DNA from: Candidatus Zixiibacteriota bacterium
GTDB taxonomy: Bacteria; Zixibacteria; MSB-5A5; SM1-73
Length of the DNA stretch: 14,803 nt
Assembly (NCBI GenBank): GCA_029933635.1
Contig: JAOZNS010000042.1
Location: forward strand, 1-14,803
Reading direction: 5' to 3'
The translations under genes were made by a program, and so were the position numbers. A model generated the notes under the pieces. It searched no databases. It saw only the letters and a program-made list of their open reading frames with translations, and had not been told where the DNA came from. Positions 12,955 through 14,803 of the stretch are shown here, piece by piece. The number at the start of each line of letters is the position of its first letter. Position 1 is the stretch's first letter.

Positions 12955-14803
12955 ATGAAACACCTATTTGGAGCAATCGTAATCTTCATCTTCCTCTCAG
13001 GCTCCGTTTATGGAAGCCAGCAAAAGGCTCCCTTCAACCTGAGGGAGGTGATAGAGAGGGTGGCCCACCATCCGAGGATGGATGGGGATCGGATTACCAT
13101 TGGTGGGGAAGTTTATCGGGCATTTTTTGATGGCTCAGAGGTCATTTTAACCTCCAGGGATGGAAAGCATACTTACAGGATACCCATTGGGGATGGGGTA
13201 GAGCCGTATATAAAGGATGGCAAAGTATGCTATGAAACCTCTGATGGGGAGATACGCTTTATGGGCAGCAGGTATGGTCTAAGATACCAGAGGATGATCA
13301 ACGACCTAGGTTTTGGGAGATACTTAGGGGATATGGTGATTAAGATGAGAGGCGAAGGGGATTTGGCCCGTCCTAACAGACTCAACGTTTCTGACGCTTC
13401 AGGCCACAATGTCCCATACAGGGTTGACAATGGGGATCTCTGGATAGCCCGGAAAGACCTTGCCTCGTTAGCATTTCCCCTCACCTTGGATGGTGAGTTT
13501 CTGATAGATACCACCATCATTTATGCTCCAGCGCCTGCTAGCCAAGAGTCTCCCTCGGTAGCCTTTGATGGCACCAACTATCTGGTTGTGTGGTCGGACT
13601 ATCGCACTGGTAATGGTAATATATACGGGGCGCGAGTGGCTCAATCGGGGGAAGTGCTTGATCCGGCTGGGATCGCCATCTGCACTAACGCATATTATCA
13701 ATCTTCTCCCTCGGTAGCTTTTGGTGACACAAACTATCTGGTTGTGTGGACGGATTGGCGCAGCGGCACAGATCTTGACGTGTACGGAGCGCGGGTAGCT
13801 CAATCAGGGGAAGTGCTTGATCCGGCTGGGATCGCCATCTGCACTAACGCACGTCATCAATTTTCTCCCTCAGTAGCCTTTGGTGACACAAACTATCTGG
13901 TTGTGTGGCAGGGGGAGGGCAGCATTTGGGGTTTTAATATATACGGGGCGCGGGTAGATCAATCAGGGCAAGTTCTTGACCCGTCTGGGATAACCATCTC
14001 CTGGGCCCGCTTTGATCAATTGTGGCCCTCGGTAGCCTTTGATGGCACCAACTATCTGGTTGTGTGGTCGGATGAGCGCAGGTTTTCCTGTTCTTATGAC
14101 ATATACGGAGCGCGAGTGGATCAATCAGGGGTTGTTCTTGATCCAGATGGGATTGGCATCTCTTTTGCCGGGGGTAATCAATATTATCCCTCGGTAGCCT
14201 TTGATGGCACCAACTATCTGGTTGTGTGGTCGGATGAGCGCTGGGGTGTTTCTTTTGATATTTATGGTGCGCGGGTAGCGACCGGTGGTGGTGTGCTTGA
14301 TTCGGCCGGGATTGCCATCTCCCGGCTTGGACAAGACCAATTGTGGCCTTCGGTAGCCTTTGGTGACACAAACTATCTGGTGGTGTGGGAGGGCGAGACC
14401 AGCAATTGGGGTTATAATATATACGGAGCGCGAGTGGCTCAATCAGGGGCTGTTCTTGATCCATATGGGTTTGCCATCTCCCGGGTCCGCTTTGACCAAT
14501 TGTGGCCTTCGGTAACCTTTGGTGACACAAACTATCTGGTGGTATGGTCGGATGAGCGTAGAGGTTCCGATTCTTATGATATATACGGAGCGCGGGTAGC
14601 TCAATCAGGGGATGTCCTTGATCCAGATGGGATTGCCATCTCTACCGCCGCATACGGGCAAGAGTCTCCCTCGGTAGCCTTTGATGGCACAAACTATCTG
14701 GTGGTGTGGCAGGATTGGCGTAACGGCTCAGATTCTGACATATACGGGGCGCGGGTAGCTCAATCAGGGGATGTCCTTGATCCAGATGGGATTGCCATCT
14801 CTA
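12955..14803 (+). CDS. Secreted tandem-repeat (propeller-like) protein, partial at the right edge
   Basis: An open frame of 616 codons runs from ATG 12955 (AAAGGGGA just upstream) to the end of the window without a stop. Residues 1-20 form a signal peptide (MKHLFGAIVIFIFLSGSVYG). Residues about 21-195 are a non-repeated, beta-rich domain rich in GDG and DG turns (SRDGKHTYRIPIGDG, KDGKVCYETSDGEIRF) that I do not recognise. From about residue 200, units of 52-54 residues follow the scheme PSVAFDGTNYLVVWsDxRxxxxDIYGARVxQSGxVLDPxGIaI. Seven are complete and an eighth is cut by the edge. The W-D-R and DIYGARV elements resemble the propeller repeats of the large T9SS cargo protein nearby. A C-terminal sorting domain is expected beyond the window but cannot be seen. 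Function is unknown; adhesion or ligand binding at the surface is plausible. Confidence 0.85.
   Translation, partial: MKHLFGAIVIFIFLSGSVYGSQQKAPFNLREVIERVAHHPRMDGDRITIGGEVYRAFFDGSEVILTSRDGKHTYRIPIGDGVEPYIKDGKVCYETSDGEIRFMGSRYGLRYQRMINDLGFGRYLGDMVIKMRGEGDLARPNRLNVSDASGHNVPYRVDNGDLWIARKDLASLAFPLTLDGEFLIDTTIIYAPAPASQESPSVAFDGTNYLVVWSDYRTGNGNIYGARVAQSGEVLDPAGIAICTNAYYQSSPSVAFGDTNYLVVWTDWRSGTDLDVYGARVAQSGEVLDPAGIAICTNARHQFSPSVAFGDTNYLVVWQGEGSIWGFNIYGARVDQSGQVLDPSGITISWARFDQLWPSVAFDGTNYLVVWSDERRFSCSYDIYGARVDQSGVVLDPDGIGISFAGGNQYYPSVAFDGTNYLVVWSDERWGVSFDIYGARVATGGGVLDSAGIAISRLGQDQLWPSVAFGDTNYLVVWEGETSNWGYNIYGARVAQSGAVLDPYGFAISRVRFDQLWPSVTFGDTNYLVVWSDERRGSDSYDIYGARVAQSGDVLDPDGIAISTAAYGQESPSVAFDGTNYLVVWQDWRNGSDSDIYGARVAQSGDVLDPDGIAIS
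13552..14803 (+). repeat. Coding tandem repeat array, period 156-162 bp, at least 8 units
   Basis: Units begin at the Pro codon of PSVAF or PSVTF at 13552, 13708, 13867, 14026, 14188, 14347, 14506 and 14668. Spacing is 156, 159, 159, 162, 159, 159 and 162 bp, always whole codons. Nucleotide conservation is high, for example ATATACGGGGCGCG and CTTGATCCAGATGGGAT recur. Units 3-4 resemble units 6-7 more than their neighbours, giving a second-order period of 480 bp. Confidence 0.9.

Noticed and set aside
13468..14530. Long minus-strand open frames over the tandem-repeat region
   Set aside because: They arise because the plus-strand repeat has the same reading-frame phase in every unit, so absence of stops repeats on the other strand. 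The plus frame has a signal peptide, a ribosome binding site and protein-like repeats; the minus frames give odd, low-complexity proteins without starts of quality.
13552..14803. CRISPR-like or satellite DNA reading of the repeat array
   Set aside because: The period is 156-162 bp, always a multiple of three, and variation follows protein constraints. There are no short identical repeats separated by unique spacers.

Overview
The window is 14.8 kb of bacterial DNA in which every gene I can support lies on the plus strand. The 1146-residue secreted protein at 8425-11865 ends in a type IX secretion system (T9SS) type A sorting domain. Together with several signal-peptide proteins of FN3, PKD and propeller type, and non-coding DNA full of short dispersed repeats, this points to an uncultivated lineage in or near the Bacteroidetes/FCB superphylum (KSB1, WOR-3, Marinimicrobia-like or similar). 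The lineage is inferred from domain types only, because no rRNA or marker gene is present.

Left part (1-5.5 kb): a sigma-70-like factor (413-1051) is followed by a membrane-anchored zinc-finger anti-sigma protein with a TPR-containing outer part (1319-2173), and then by a good intrinsic terminator (2307-2342). About 0.8 kb of non-coding DNA follows, built from dispersed repeats. It includes a 103-bp palindromic insertion whose empty site can be read from a second copy of the host repeat in this window. Next come a homologue of the cyanobacterial fatty acyl-ACP reductase (3166-4230) and a class I SAM-dependent methyltransferase (4334-5221), which plausibly form a small acyl-lipid pathway.

Right part (5.5-14.8 kb): this is a run of envelope and secreted proteins. 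In order they are an FN3-PKD-FN3 lipoprotein, an outer-membrane beta-barrel candidate, a 97-residue protein with two membrane segments, and the large T9SS cargo protein (seven propeller-like repeats, a carboxypeptidase-regulatory-like domain, a papain-like Cys/His region and the sorting domain). These are followed by a cysteine-rich lipoprotein, a decayed scrap of another sorting domain (12857-12925), and a secreted protein with at least eight tandem repeats of 52-54 residues that runs off the right edge.

The repeats of the last protein belong to the same broad family as the propeller repeats of the large cargo protein. Most genes in this half have clear Shine-Dalgarno sequences (AGGAGG type), whereas the sigma, anti-sigma and reductase genes do not. 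A sigma/anti-sigma pair next to secreted proteins could control part of this surface programme, but nothing in the sequence proves that link.
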